DNA of 64,000 nt from Nitrospirota bacterium (GTDB lineage: Bacteria > Nitrospirota > JACRHL01), in the NCBI GenBank assembly GCA_016212085.1, contig JACRHL010000006.1, positions 1 to 64,000 of the forward strand. The letters run 5' to 3'. Positions 31,356 through 40,323 of the stretch are shown here, in pieces. The notes beneath the pieces are model-generated. The model was not told where the DNA came from. It ran no database searches and saw only the letters and a list, made by a program, of their open reading frames with translations. Position numbers and translations under genes: made by a program. The stretch's first letter is position 1. Each line of letters starts with the position of its first letter.

Positions 31356-32276
31356 ATGGGCACCTTTCTCATCCGCCGCCTGTTCATGCTGATCCCGGTG
31401 CTGCTCGGCGTGCTGACGGCGGTTTTCATGTTGATCCACCTGATTCCCGGCGATCCGGTCGAGGTGATGCTGGGCGAGCAGGCGCTGACGGCGGACCGCG
31501 CCCAGCTGCGCGCCGAGATGGGCCTGGACGACCCGCTGGCGGTCCAGTACGCGCGCTTCCTGGCCGGGGCCGTCACCGGCGACCTGGGCACCAGCCTGCA
31601 CTCGGGCCGCCCCGTGTGGCGGATGGTGGCGGAGCGGGTGCCGGCCACCCTGGGGCTGACCGTGGCGGCCATGGTGGTGGCCATCGGCGTCGCCCTGCCG
31701 CTGGGGCTGGTGTGCGCCGTGCGCGCGGGCCGGGCGCTGGACCACGGCGCCATGGTGGCGGCCCTGGTGGGGGTGTCCATGCCCAACTTCTGGCTGGGGC
31801 CGCTGCTGATCCTGGTGTTTTCGGTCAACCTGGGGTGGCTGCCCCTGGGCGGGGCGGAGGAGCCGCTGGCGTTCGTGCTGCCGGCGCTCACCCTGGGCAC
31901 CGCCATGGCCGCCATCCTCACCCGCATGGTCCGCGCCAGCCTGCTCGAGGTGATGGACCGCGAGTTCGTGCGCACGGCGGTGGCCAAGGGGCTGCCGCGT
32001 TGGCGGGTGATGGTGCGCCACGTGCTGGCCAACGCCCTGATTCCGGTGATCACCGTCATCGGCCTCCAGTTCGGCGCCCTGCTGGCGGGCGCCATCATCA
32101 CCGAGACCATCTTCTCCTGGCCGGGCCTGGGCCGCCTCACCGTGGAGGCCATCCAGACGCGCGACTACCCCCTGGTGCAGGGGTGCGTGCTGATGATCTG
32201 CCTGGGCTACCTGCTGGCCAGCCTGCTGACCGACCTGTGCTACGCGGCGGCCGACCCGCGGGTGCGCCTCCGCTAA
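31356..32276 (+). CDS. DppB-type ABC transporter permease (peptide/nickel family)
   Basis: 306 residues. N-terminal helix GTFLIRRLFMLIPVLLGVLT with AVFMLIHLIPGDPV is the DppB/OppB signature. Five further helices follow, with the EAA loop ARMVRASLLEVMDREFVRTA, VAKGLPRWRVMVRHVLANAL and C-terminal ITETIFSWPGLGRLTVEAIQ. It forms half of an inner-membrane import channel. The ATG at 31356 is chosen from the start of similarity; a GTG at 31338 is possible. No ATPase or binding-protein gene is adjacent. Confidence 0.92.
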   Translation: MGTFLIRRLFMLIPVLLGVLTAVFMLIHLIPGDPVEVMLGEQALTADRAQLRAEMGLDDPLAVQYARFLAGAVTGDLGTSLHSGRPVWRMVAERVPATLGLTVAAMVVAIGVALPLGLVCAVRAGRALDHGAMVAALVGVSMPNFWLGPLLILVFSVNLGWLPLGGAEEPLAFVLPALTLGTAMAAILTRMVRASLLEVMDREFVRTAVAKGLPRWRVMVRHVLANALIPVITVIGLQFGALLAGAIITETIFSWPGLGRLTVEAIQTRDYPLVQGCVLMICLGYLLASLLTDLCYAAADPRVRLR

Positions 32277-32284
32277 CCCCGAAC

Positions 32285-33325
32285 ATGAAGCCCCGCCTTT
32301 CCATGACCCCCATCGCCACCATCCCGCTGCACCAGGGCGACGCCCTGTCCATCCCGTTCAAGGTGCATTGTTCCGCCGACGGCAAGCGCCTGGCGATCCT
32401 CAACACCTTCGGGCTGCCCTACGCCCAGCAGCTCATCGTGGTGGACACGGAGACCCACCGCGAGGTGGGGCGCTGGGCCTTCCCCCCCGTGGGCCGCCAC
32501 CTGTTCAACCTGGACATGCAGCTCACCCCCGACGGCGCCGCCTGCGTGCTGGTGGGGGGCGTGCTCACGGACCCCTTCGGCCAAAGCTACGAGGACGACT
32601 GCACCCTCACCCGGCTGGACCTGGCCACGGGCGAGCGCAGGCGCCTGAAGGTGGGGCCGGTGGGCTACAACTTCGTGAGCGTGGCGCCGGACGGGCGCAC
32701 CGCCTACGTGATCGTGAACGGCAACAGCGAGGACCCGGTGCAGCACTACCAGCTGTTCGTGGTGGACCTGGACGCCATGGCGGTGCTGGAAGCCCGAACC
32801 CTCGACGCCCCCATCAACAACATCCTCTACCGCCCCGCCGAGGGGAGGGCCCTGGTGAGCCTGGGGCGCGACGTGGTGAGCCTGGACCTGGCCAGCCACG
32901 CCTTCGGCGAAAAGCTCTGCCCGCGCTTCAACCACCCCTACCTGCTGGCCGCGTTCGCGCCGGACGAGGACCTGGTCTATGCCGCCTACGTGGCCAGCAA
33001 GGTGGTGGTGAAGACCATCGACGTGCGGCGGCGCAGCGTGGTGGCCCAGCACGATTTTTCCTGGGGCTGGACCGCCAGCACCAACATCGTGCCGTTCGGC
33101 CCGGATCACCTGATCTTTCCGCCCAGCTCGTCGGCGGGGGCCATCTGCCTGTGGAACCGCCGCACCGGCGCGATCGACCACCAGGCGGGGCTGGAGGACC
33201 ACCTGATCCTGTCGGCCCCGCACCCGGACGGGGAGCGCTTCTACCTGTTCGACTACCGCGACCGGGCGATGAAGCTGGTGGCGGCGGCGCCCCTGTTCGC
33301 GCGTGGGCGGGAGCGGGCGCGGTGA
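32285..33325 (+). CDS. Beta-propeller protein inserted between permease genes
   Basis: 346 residues without signal peptide. Repeated strands of the form KRLAILNTFGLPYAQQLIVV, LDMQLTPDGAACVLVGGVLT, FVSVAPDGRTAYVIVNGNSE, LLAAFAPDEDLVYAAYVASK and HPDGERFYLFDYRD fit a six- or seven-bladed YVTN/WD-like propeller. It lies 8 bp after dppB and overlaps dppC by GTGA, so it is expressed with the permeases. Cytoplasmic by sequence. It may be a regulatory or docking subunit, or an unrelated passenger. Function unknown. Confidence 0.75.
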   Translation: MKPRLSMTPIATIPLHQGDALSIPFKVHCSADGKRLAILNTFGLPYAQQLIVVDTETHREVGRWAFPPVGRHLFNLDMQLTPDGAACVLVGGVLTDPFGQSYEDDCTLTRLDLATGERRRLKVGPVGYNFVSVAPDGRTAYVIVNGNSEDPVQHYQLFVVDLDAMAVLEARTLDAPINNILYRPAEGRALVSLGRDVVSLDLASHAFGEKLCPRFNHPYLLAAFAPDEDLVYAAYVASKVVVKTIDVRRRSVVAQHDFSWGWTASTNIVPFGPDHLIFPPSSSAGAICLWNRRTGAIDHQAGLEDHLILSAPHPDGERFYLFDYRDRAMKLVAAAPLFARGRERAR

Positions 33326-34137
33326 GGCGCTTTCCGGCCTGGTTCGGCGGGGCCGTGTGCGCGGCCCTGGTGCTGAGCGCGGCGCTGGCCCCGTGGCTGG
33401 CCCCGGCGGACCCGGCGGCGCAGCACCTGGCCTTGCGCCTGCTGCCGCCCGGCGCGGGCCACCTGCTGGGCACCGACGCCCTGGGGCGCGACATCCTGAG
33501 CCGCGTCATCCACGGCTCCAGGGTGTCGCTGTACGTGGCGGTGGTGACCGTGGCGGTAAGCCTGGCCATCGGCACCCTGGTGGGCTCCGTGGCGGGCTAC
33601 AAGGGGGGCTGGGTGGAGGAGGGCGCCATGCGCGTGGTGGACGTGTTCCTGGCCTTCCCCGGCATCCTGCTGGCCATCGCCCTCACCGCCGTGCTGGGGC
33701 CCAGCCTGCACAACGTCATCCTGGCCCTGTGCATCATGGGCTGGGTGGGCTACGCCAGGCTGGTGCGCGGCCAGGTGCTGCTGGCCCGCGAGCTGGCCTA
33801 TGTGGAGTCGGCCCGGGCCCTGGGCTGCTCCGGCCTGCGGGTGATGGGGCGCCACATCCTGCCCAATGTGTTCGGCCCGGTGCTGGTGGAGGCCACCTTC
33901 GCCATGGCCGGCGCCATCGTGGCCGAGGCGGGTTTGAGCTTCCTGGGGCTGGGCACCCAGCCGCCCACGCCAAGCTGGGGTTCCATGCTCGCCGAGGGGC
34001 GCCAGTTCATCCTGGTGGCGCCGCACCTCACCGTCTGGCCCGGCGTGGCTATCCTGTTGACCGTATTGGGAATCAACCTGCTGGGCGACGCCCTGCGCGA
34101 CCGGATGCGCGGAACCGGAACCCCGGCGGGGCAATAA
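33322..34137 (+). CDS. DppC-type ABC transporter permease
   Basis: 271 residues, GTG start overlapping the propeller stop. GHLLGTDALGRDILSRVIHG with SRVSLYVAVVTVAVSLAIGT is the DppC signature. The EAA loop is in YARLVRGQVLLARELAYVES with ALGCSGLRVMGRHILPNVFG. C-terminal AGLSFLGLGTQPPTPSWGSM is typical of OppC/DppC. It pairs with the DppB protein to make an oligopeptide, dipeptide or nickel import channel; substrate is not predictable without its binding protein. Confidence 0.93.
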   Translation: MRRFPAWFGGAVCAALVLSAALAPWLAPADPAAQHLALRLLPPGAGHLLGTDALGRDILSRVIHGSRVSLYVAVVTVAVSLAIGTLVGSVAGYKGGWVEEGAMRVVDVFLAFPGILLAIALTAVLGPSLHNVILALCIMGWVGYARLVRGQVLLARELAYVESARALGCSGLRVMGRHILPNVFGPVLVEATFAMAGAIVAEAGLSFLGLGTQPPTPSWGSMLAEGRQFILVAPHLTVWPGVAILLTVLGINLLGDALRDRMRGTGTPAGQ

Positions 34138-34201
34138 CCGTGCCCCACCCATTCCCGCGGACGGATTGTGGAAATAATGCGGAAAACCGCTGCCCATGCG
34201 C

Positions 34202-34230
34202 TTGACAAGGTATTTTGGGCTTTCTAACAT
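34202..34230 (+). promoter_or_regulatory. Sigma-70 promoter of the HU gene
   Basis: A perfect TTGACA (34202-34207), 17-nt spacer, TAACAT (34225-34230). The start near 34237 gives a leader of about 100 nt before the ATG. It is one of the best consensus promoters in the window, fitting an abundant protein. Confidence 0.8.
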
Positions 34231-34335
34231 GACGGCCAGACCAGGGTGGCGACGGATTTTTTTTCTGGATAGGGGGAGGGGCCGTTCCCCTCATGCACCC
34301 GCGACCAATGACATCATGGAGGTGGAGCGAACATC

Positions 34336-34608
34336 ATGACGAAGGCAGAGCTTATCAGTGCAGTGGCGGCCGCTTCCGACGGCCTGAGCAAGAAGGCTGT
34401 CGAGGAGATCGTGGACGGGGTGTTTGACGCCGTGGCCAGCGCCATCAAGTCCAACGGCCGGTTTGCCTACCCGGGCTTCGGCACCTTCACCGTGAAGGCG
34501 CGCGCCGCCCGTACGGGCCGCAACCCCCAGACCGGCAAGAGCATCAAGATCCCGGCCAGCAAGAACGTGGGCTTCAAGGCCGCTCCGGCCCTGAAGGGCA
34601 AGCTGTAA
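34336..34608 (+). CDS. hup: HU family nucleoid DNA-binding protein
   Basis: 90 residues, standard length. MTKAELISAVAAASDGLSKK, AVEEIVDGVFDAVASAIKSN, FAYPGFGTFTVKARAARTGR with NPQTGKSIKIPASKNVGFKA covers the dimer helices and the DNA-gripping arm. GGAGGTGGAGCG gives a very strong ribosome site. It bends and compacts DNA. It has its own promoter and a strong terminator. Confidence 0.97.
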   Translation: MTKAELISAVAAASDGLSKKAVEEIVDGVFDAVASAIKSNGRFAYPGFGTFTVKARAARTGRNPQTGKSIKIPASKNVGFKAAPALKGKL

Positions 34609-34639
34609 TCCCGATTCGCGGGAGCATGCTATTGAAAAA

Positions 34640-34667
34640 GGCCACCCGCGACGGGTGGCCTTTTTTT
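34640..34667 (+). terminator. Intrinsic terminator of the HU gene
   Basis: GGCCACCCG (34640-34648) pairs with CGGGTGGCC (34652-34660), 3-nt loop, followed by T7 and preceded by A5. It separates hup from comM. Confidence 0.93.
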
Positions 34668-34725
34668 GTTTGTGGCGCCGGGCCGGCGCCGCACTGTTCA
34701 CACAACCGGCCCTGACGGGGAAACC

Positions 34726-36231
34726 ATGCTGGCACGGATCATGAGCGGCGCGGTGCTGGGGCTGGAACCCCTCCCGGTGGAGGTGGAGGTGGACCTGGCC
34801 CTGGGGCTGCCCGTCTTCTCCATCGTGGGCCTGCCCGACACCGCCGTGAAGGAGAGCCGGGAACGGGTGCAGGCGGCCCTCAAGAACAGCGGCCTGGCCC
34901 TGCCCGTCAAGCGCATCACCGTGAACCTGGCCCCGGCGGACGTGCGCAAGGAGGGCTCCGCCTACGACCTGCCCACCGCCGTGGGCATCCTGGTGGCGGA
35001 CGGCATCCTGCCCCCGGACGCGGCGGACGGCCTGCTGTTCGTGGGCGAGCTGGCCCTGGACGGCCGGGTGAAGCCCATCCGCGGCGCCCTGTCCCTGGCC
35101 ATCGGCGCCGGCCGCCGGGGCCTCAAGGGGATGGTGCTGCCCGCGGACAACGCGGCGGAGGCGGCGGTGGCCGCCGGGGTGCCCGTGTACGGCGTGCGCT
35201 CCCTGCCGGAGCTGGTGGCCTTCTTGCGCGGCACCGGCGACATCGCGCCGCACCCCGTTCAGAGCCAGACCCTCACCGGCCTGGACCCGGCCGCCCCCTG
35301 TGGCGACCTGGCCGAGGTGCACGGCCAGGCGTTCGCCAAGCGCGCCCTGGAGGTGGCCGCCGCCGGGGGCCACAACGTGCTGATGGTGGGGCCGCCCGGC
35401 TCCGGCAAGAGCATGCTCGCCCGGCGCCTGCCGGGCATCCTGCCGCCGCCCACCTTCGCCGAGGCGGTGGAGACCACGCGCATCCACAGCGTGGCGGGCG
35501 CCCTGAACGGGACCGGGCTGGTCACCCACCGGCCGTTCCGCGCGCCGCACCACACCATCTCCGACGCGGGGCTGATCGGCGGCGGCACCGTGCCCCGGCC
35601 GGGGGAGGTGAGCCTGTCCCACAACGGGGTGCTGTTCCTGGACGAGCTGCCCGAGTTCCGGCGCACGGCGCTGGAGGTGCTGCGCCAGCCCATGGAGGAC
35701 GGCACCGTGCACATCTCGCGGGCGGCGGCGGCGTTCACCTACCCGGCGCGTTTTCTGCTGGTGGCGGCCATGAACCCCTGCCCCTGCGGCTACCTGACCG
35801 ACCCCCGCCACGACTGCCGCTGCTCCCCGCGCGAGGTGGCCCGCTACCGGGCGCGCATCTCCGGCCCCCTGATGGACCGCATCGACCTGCACGTGGAGGT
35901 GCCGCCGGTGCCCCCCGGCGAGCTGCTCGACAAGCCCGCCGAGGAGCCGTCCAGCGCCGTGGCGGAGCGGGTGCGCCGGGCGCGGGCGGCCCAGCTCGCG
36001 CGGCAGCCGGAGCTGGGCGCCAACCACCGCCTGGGCACCCGCGAGGTGGCCGAGCACTGCGCGCCGGACGCGGCGGGCAAGGCGCTGCTGGAGCAGGCGG
36101 TGCGGCGCATGGCGCTGTCCGCCCGCGCCTATCACCGGGTGCTCAAGGTGGCGCGCACCATCGCCGACCTGGCGGGGGCGGACCAGGTGGGCGCCGCCCA
36201 CATCGCCGAGGCGGTGCAGTACCGGGGGTAG
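34726..36231 (+). CDS. comM: YifB/ComM Mg-chelatase-like AAA+ ATPase
   Basis: 501 residues. N-terminal Lon-like fold (VEVEVDLALGLPVFSIVGLP, KESRERVQAALKNSGLALP, FVGELALDGRVKPIRG). AAA core with Walker A VGPPGSGKSMLARRLPGILP near residue 220, sensor/Walker B GVLFLDELPEF, and the chelatase C-terminus (MNPCPCGYLTDPRHDCRCSP, RISGPLMDRIDLHVEVP). ComM helicases promote branch migration when transformed DNA is integrated in naturally competent bacteria. The four-Cys zinc cluster is intact. Confidence 0.94.
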   Translation: MLARIMSGAVLGLEPLPVEVEVDLALGLPVFSIVGLPDTAVKESRERVQAALKNSGLALPVKRITVNLAPADVRKEGSAYDLPTAVGILVADGILPPDAADGLLFVGELALDGRVKPIRGALSLAIGAGRRGLKGMVLPADNAAEAAVAAGVPVYGVRSLPELVAFLRGTGDIAPHPVQSQTLTGLDPAAPCGDLAEVHGQAFAKRALEVAAAGGHNVLMVGPPGSGKSMLARRLPGILPPPTFAEAVETTRIHSVAGALNGTGLVTHRPFRAPHHTISDAGLIGGGTVPRPGEVSLSHNGVLFLDELPEFRRTALEVLRQPMEDGTVHISRAAAAFTYPARFLLVAAMNPCPCGYLTDPRHDCRCSPREVARYRARISGPLMDRIDLHVEVPPVPPGELLDKPAEEPSSAVAERVRRARAAQLARQPELGANHRLGTREVAEHCAPDAAGKALLEQAVRRMALSARAYHRVLKVARTIADLAGADQVGAAHIAEAVQYRG

Positions 36232-36327
36232 TCAATAACGGGAGTGTTGGGAAGTGATCGGGGACCAGCACAATCCAGAACGTGACCGCATACGGCGTCA
36301 ACGTCGTGGATAGGGGTGTAGCGCCTA

Positions 36328-37023
36328 TTATTGCGGGGCGGCCTGCTCCGCCTTGCGCCGGGCGATGGCGCCCACCAGGGGGTATTCGCGGCTCAGCATG
36401 GGGGTGATCTCGTCCGGGGTGGGGAAGCCCATGTCCCGCCCCAGGGAGGCCATGGCGCCCATGGCGGTGGGCGGCACGTCGCGGATGGCGCCCAGCTTGA
36501 ACGAGGTGCGGCGCTTCTGGAAGTCGAGCACCACGTCGGCGCCCATGGTTTCCAGGGTGACCGGCACCAGGTAGGCGCCGTCGAAGCGGTGCGACCCCAG
36601 GGCGGCGGCGATGCGCGGGTCGGTCTCGGTGGTCTGGAAGGTGGCCACCGGGGTCAGGTGCACGATGCCGGAGCGGAACGTGAACAGCCGCACGTTGCGC
36701 GGCGGCATGTCGTCCGCATGGCGCGAGAACGTGGTCACCCACAGCATGCCGAAGCCGTGCATGCGCTGGTACTCGGCCGTGTCTTCCGGGTAGGCCACGT
36801 CCAGGAAGGTGGTGCGGTCCGCCGTTCCGATCCCGCGCTCGGCGGCGCTGCGCAGGATCATCGCCTGCAACTCCGCCAGGGTCAGCGGGCCGGGGGCGGC
36901 GGAGGCCTGGTAGGTATATTCCAGCGGGACCGGGCCGCTGATGGTGGCGCAGGCGGACAGCAGGGAGAGGGCGATCAGCAGGGTGATGCCGGTGCCCAGG
37001 TAGCGGTTGTGGCGCGTGGTCAT
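36328..37023 (-). CDS. Lipoprotein of unknown function
   Basis: 231 residues. Signal peptide with lipobox LSAC, Cys25. The mature part begins ATISGPVPLEYTYQASAAPG and continues with mixed alpha/beta segments (LTLAELQAMILRSAAERGIG, FLDVAYPEDTAEYQRMHGFG, VTLETMGADVVLDFQKRRTS). No domain is recognised. GGGGGATTC precedes the ATG. It lies downstream of the MFS gene on the same strand, 26 bp away, so probably in that operon. Confidence 0.72.
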   Translation of the reverse strand: MTTRHNRYLGTGITLLIALSLLSACATISGPVPLEYTYQASAAPGPLTLAELQAMILRSAAERGIGTADRTTFLDVAYPEDTAEYQRMHGFGMLWVTTFSRHADDMPPRNVRLFTFRSGIVHLTPVATFQTTETDPRIAAALGSHRFDGAYLVPVTLETMGADVVLDFQKRRTSFKLGAIRDVPPTAMGAMASLGRDMGFPTPDEITPMLSREYPLVGAIARRKAEQAAPQ

Positions 37024-37049
37024 GAATCCCCCATTTGGCAAGGGCGCCA

Positions 37050-38339
37050 TTATGCCACGGGTGGCGTATCCGGGTGTTCCGCCGCCCGCGCCCGGCCCCG
37101 TTCCACATCCACCCGCAGCAGGATCTGCGCCCCGGCGATGAAGAACAGGGCCACCGCCAGCACCGCCACCCGGCTGGAACCGGTGAGGGCCACGGCGACG
37201 GCGAAGGTGGCCGGTCCCAGCACCGCCGCGCACTTCTCGGCCACGGCGAAAAATGAGAAGAACTCGGCGGAGCGCGCCGCCGGGATCATGCTGGCGAACA
37301 GGGAGCGCGACAGGGCCTGGCACCCCCCCTGCACCGTCGCCACCAGGAACGCCAGCAGGTAGAAGTGCGTGGCGGTGGTCATGCGGTAGCCCACCAGGGC
37401 GATGACGCAATACACCCCCAGGGTGACCAGGATGGCCTTCCTGGCCCCCACCCGCCCCGCCACCCGGCCGAACAGGAACGCGAACGGGATGCCCACGAAC
37501 TGCACCATCAATATGGCGCCGATCATGAGGCCCCGGTCGATGCCGACCTCGGCGCCATACAGGGTGGCCATGCGGATGATGGTCACGATGCCGTCGTTAT
37601 AGATCAGGAAGGCCAGCAGGAACAGGGCCGCGTCCCGATGCCCCACCAGCTCGCGCAGGGTGGCGCGGAATTGTGCCCAGGGGCCGCGCCGCACGCCGCG
37701 TGGCCGCACCGGCGGCTCGGCCACGCGGCGCAGCAGCGGGATGGAGAACCCCGCCCACCACACGGCCACGGACAGGAACGCCAGGCGCGTGCCCGCCCCC
37801 GCGTCCGCCAGGCCGAACCAGCCGGGCATGGTGATGAACGCCAGGTTGAGGGCCAACAACAGCCCGCCCCCCAGGTAGCCCAGGGCGTAGCCGGCGCTGG
37901 ACAGGCGGTCCAGCTCCCCGTCCCGGGCCACGTGGGGCAGCAGGGCGTCGTAGAACACGAAGGAGCCGTAGCAGCCCACGTTGCCGATGACGAACAGGAC
38001 CAGCCCCCGTTGCCAGTCCCCCGGCCCCACGGTGGCCAGCAGGGCGGTGGCCACCGCCCCGGTGAGCATGAACCCCGCCAGCAGGCGTTTTTTCCACGGA
38101 TACAGGTCGGCCAGGGCCCCCAGGACCGGCGCCAGCAGCGCCACCCCCAGCAGCGCGGCCGTGGTGGCCAGGGCAAAGCGCTGGGTGGCCGCCTGGGGCG
38201 CCATGCCCCCCGCCGCCACGGCGGAAAAATAGACCGGAAACACGGCGGTGATGACCGTGGTCACATAGGCCGAGTTGGCCCAGTCGTACAGGGCCCAGGC
38301 GCGGGCGTCCGGGCGCGACAGGGGGGAGGGGCGGCTCAA
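37050..38339 (-). CDS. MFS transporter, UMF1/Atg22-like
   Basis: 429 residues, about 11-12 membrane helices. The N-terminus ARAWALYDWANSAYVTTVIT is the signature of the UMF1 family. LGALADLYPWKKRLLAGFML, FVFYDALLPHVA and LSSAGYALGYLGGGLLLALN follow. TTG is the likely start because it overlaps the upstream stop as TTGA and similarity begins there. It is probably an efflux or uptake pump of unknown substrate in the inner membrane. Confidence 0.87.
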   Translation of the reverse strand: MSRPSPLSRPDARAWALYDWANSAYVTTVITAVFPVYFSAVAAGGMAPQAATQRFALATTAALLGVALLAPVLGALADLYPWKKRLLAGFMLTGAVATALLATVGPGDWQRGLVLFVIGNVGCYGSFVFYDALLPHVARDGELDRLSSAGYALGYLGGGLLLALNLAFITMPGWFGLADAGAGTRLAFLSVAVWWAGFSIPLLRRVAEPPVRPRGVRRGPWAQFRATLRELVGHRDAALFLLAFLIYNDGIVTIIRMATLYGAEVGIDRGLMIGAILMVQFVGIPFAFLFGRVAGRVGARKAILVTLGVYCVIALVGYRMTTATHFYLLAFLVATVQGGCQALSRSLFASMIPAARSAEFFSFFAVAEKCAAVLGPATFAVAVALTGSSRVAVLAVALFFIAGAQILLRVDVERGRARAAEHPDTPPVA

Positions 38340-38764
38340 GGCCAGAACGCGTCCCGGTCGGGGGGGAGCGGGCAGGGGCGGCCCGGCAGGCGGTGGCGGC
38401 GGGTGGCGACCAGGCGGTAGCCCCAGTCCGTCAGCGGGCGCGGCACCACCGCCAGCGCCGCCAGCGCCCGCCACGGGCCGCCCAGGCGCCGCAGCGCCCG
38501 GAACACCGCCTCGGAATGGCAGCTCAGGCGCACGCCGGCGCCGGCACGCTCCACCACCACCAGGGTGTCCGGGGGGGCGGGGCCGTCCAGGTAGAGGGAG
38601 GCGGTGGTGCCCTCCAGGGGGGCGAAGGCGAAGCACCCGGCCCGGTCGCGCCGGGCCAGCCAGCGCACCCACCCGGTGCACCAGCCGCAGGCGCCGTCGT
38701 ACAGCACCAGGCAGGGGCGCGGCGGCGGGGGCGGGTCAGGCGGGGAGGCGAGGCGCGGGTGCAT
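38336..38764 (-). CDS. DCC (DUF393) thiol-disulfide-like protein
   Basis: 142 residues. LVLYDGACGWCTGWVRWLAR carries the DxxCxxC motif of the DCC family, followed by CFAFAPLEGTTASLYLDGPA and SEAVFRALRRLGGPWRALAA. The family resembles thioredoxin-fold proteins and may be redox-active. ATG 38764 or 38773; both overlap the end of the glycosyltransferase gene by about 30 bp. Its stop overlaps the MFS start by 4 bp. Confidence 0.88.
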   Translation of the reverse strand: MHPRLASPPDPPPPPRPCLVLYDGACGWCTGWVRWLARRDRAGCFAFAPLEGTTASLYLDGPAPPDTLVVVERAGAGVRLSCHSEAVFRALRRLGGPWRALAALAVVPRPLTDWGYRLVATRRHRLPGRPCPLPPDRDAFWP

Positions 38765-39821
38765 GGGGCGCATTATCACCGATTCCCGCCGCCGCCAGGA
38801 ACCGGTGCGCCACCCGGGGCCAGTCGAATTCCGCCGCCCGCGCCCGCCCGGCGGCCCCCAGGCGGGCGCGCAGGGCCCCGTCGGCCAGCAGGCGGCCGAG
38901 GGTGTCCGCCAGCCCGGCCGCGTCGTCCGGCGGCACCAGGACGCCCGCGCGTCCCACCACCTCCGGCTGGGCGCCGGCGTCGCCCGCCACCACCGGCAGG
39001 CCTGCTGCCATGGCCTCCAGGAAGGCGATGCCGAACCCCTCCTGGCGGCTGGGCAGGCAGAATAGGTGGGCGCCCGCATACTCGGCGCGCAGGGCCGGGC
39101 CGGACACGGCGCCCAGGAACGCCACCCGGCCGCGCAGCCCCAGCCGGTCGGCGCGGGCCATCAGGGCGGGCAGCTCGGGGCCGTCGCCCACCACCCGCAG
39201 GCGCACGCGGGGCACCTGTTCCGCAAGCCGCGCCACGGCGTCGAGGAGGGTGGCGGTGTTCTTGCGGGGGTACTGGCGCGCCACGTTGAGGATGGTCGGA
39301 CACGGCGCCGGACAGGCGGCGGGCGCCCACTCCGCCAGGTCGATGCCCTCCGGGGCGGCGGCCACCCGGGCGGCGGGCAGGCGGTAGGCGCGGATGCCCA
39401 CGGCGCGGCTGTACTGGCTGGTGGTGACCACGCGGCTGGCGCGGCGGGCGTTCCGCCCCTCCAGGCACGCCTGGAGCCATAACAGGGCGCGGGTCAGGCC
39501 CCGTTCATGGCGCAGCTCGTCCGCCACGATGCCCTTCAGGCCCACCGCATAGCGCTGGCCGGGGGCGGGGCGCACCAGAAAGCCGTCCCAGTCGAACCCC
39601 ACCACCAGGTCGAAGGCGCCCTGCCGCACCCGGCGCGGCAGCTCCAGGTTGAACAGCAGGCGCGCGGCGAGGTGTCCGCCGCCGTTTTCCGGGCGGATGC
39701 GGGTGACCCGGTGGCCGAGGGCGGCCAGCCCGCGCTCCAGGCCGCCGATGGCCACCGCCGTGCCGCTGCCCGTCAGGGGGCTTTGCCACCAGGAGTCGAG
39801 CAGGGCGATGGAGAGGGGCAT
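38736..39821 (-). CDS. Family 4 glycosyltransferase (GT-B fold)
   Basis: 361 residues. N-lobe: IGGLERGLAALGHRVTRIRP, NFDLVVG-like AFDLVVGFDWDGFL. C-lobe signature: NVARQYPRKNTATLLDAVAR, RLRVVGDGPELPALMARADR, VAFLGAVSG, then the EX7E motif in FCLPSRQEGFGIAFLEAMAA with GLPVVAGDAGAQPEVV. It likely transfers a sugar in cell-surface polysaccharide or LPS assembly. The ATG at 39821 follows GGGAGG; an upstream TTG at 39839 is less likely. It begins the 39.8-36.3 kb minus-strand operon. Confidence 0.9.
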   Translation of the reverse strand: MPLSIALLDSWWQSPLTGSGTAVAIGGLERGLAALGHRVTRIRPENGGGHLAARLLFNLELPRRVRQGAFDLVVGFDWDGFLVRPAPGQRYAVGLKGIVADELRHERGLTRALLWLQACLEGRNARRASRVVTTSQYSRAVGIRAYRLPAARVAAAPEGIDLAEWAPAACPAPCPTILNVARQYPRKNTATLLDAVARLAEQVPRVRLRVVGDGPELPALMARADRLGLRGRVAFLGAVSGPALRAEYAGAHLFCLPSRQEGFGIAFLEAMAAGLPVVAGDAGAQPEVVGRAGVLVPPDDAAGLADTLGRLLADGALRARLGAAGRARAAEFDWPRVAHRFLAAAGIGDNAPHAPAPRLPA

Positions 39822-39846
39822 GGGCCTCCCGGATGGCAACGGAGCC

Positions 39847-40179
39847 CTACAGCAGCGTGTCCGCCCGCGCCGCCAGGATGAAGTCGTTCTCGGTGAGGCC
39901 GTTCACGGCGTGGGTCCAGAGGGTGACGCGCACCCGGCCCCAGGTGAGATAGATGTCCGGGTGGTGGCCCTGCTCCTCGGCCACGGCGCCCAGCCGGTTG
40001 GTGAAGGCCAGGGCGCGGGCGAAGTCGGGAAAGGTGAACTCCCGCTCCAGGTGATGGGTGCCGATGACCTGCCAGCCCGTGCCCAGTTCCCGCAGGTACG
40101 ATGCGATGCCGCCGGTGTCGAGGGCCCGTGCGCGGCCCCCCTCGCACGGCACGCACTTGCGTTCCGCCAGTGTGCTCAT
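39847..40179 (-). CDS. phhB: 4a-hydroxytetrahydrobiopterin dehydratase (pterin-4a-carbinolamine dehydratase)
   Basis: 110 residues. LGTGWQVIGTHHLEREFTFP, FARALAFTNRLGAVAEEQGH, HPDIYLTWGRVRVTLWTHAV with GLTENDFILAARAD is the PCD/DCoH fold with the active-site EEQGHHPDI (usually EexnHHP). It dehydrates 4a-hydroxytetrahydrobiopterin for phenylalanine hydroxylase, or acts in molybdopterin-related chemistry. No phenylalanine hydroxylase gene is in the window. ATG has GGGAG upstream. Confidence 0.93.
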   Translation of the reverse strand: MSTLAERKCVPCEGGRARALDTGGIASYLRELGTGWQVIGTHHLEREFTFPDFARALAFTNRLGAVAEEQGHHPDIYLTWGRVRVTLWTHAVNGLTENDFILAARADTLL

Positions 40180-40278
40180 GGGTGCTCCCGCCGTATCTGG
40201 GGTCCGGCCGGAAGCGGCCGGGCCGGATTGTCCCCCCGCCTCCAGCCTATCGCCGGGGGCGGGGGAACGCAATCCGGC

Positions 40279-40315
40279 GTCCGGGCGCGACGGTTTTTTA
40301 CAATCGCGCCCGGAC
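40279..40315. other. Large perfect hairpin between the fusion gene and phhB
   Basis: GTCCGGGCGCGA (40279-40290) pairs perfectly with TCGCGCCCGGAC (40304-40315) around a 13-nt AT-rich loop, 9 bp after the fusion gene's stop on the minus strand. There is no T tract after it, so it may be a Rho-linked or mRNA-end-protecting hairpin. Confidence 0.55.
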
Positions 40316-40323
40316 GGACGGGG

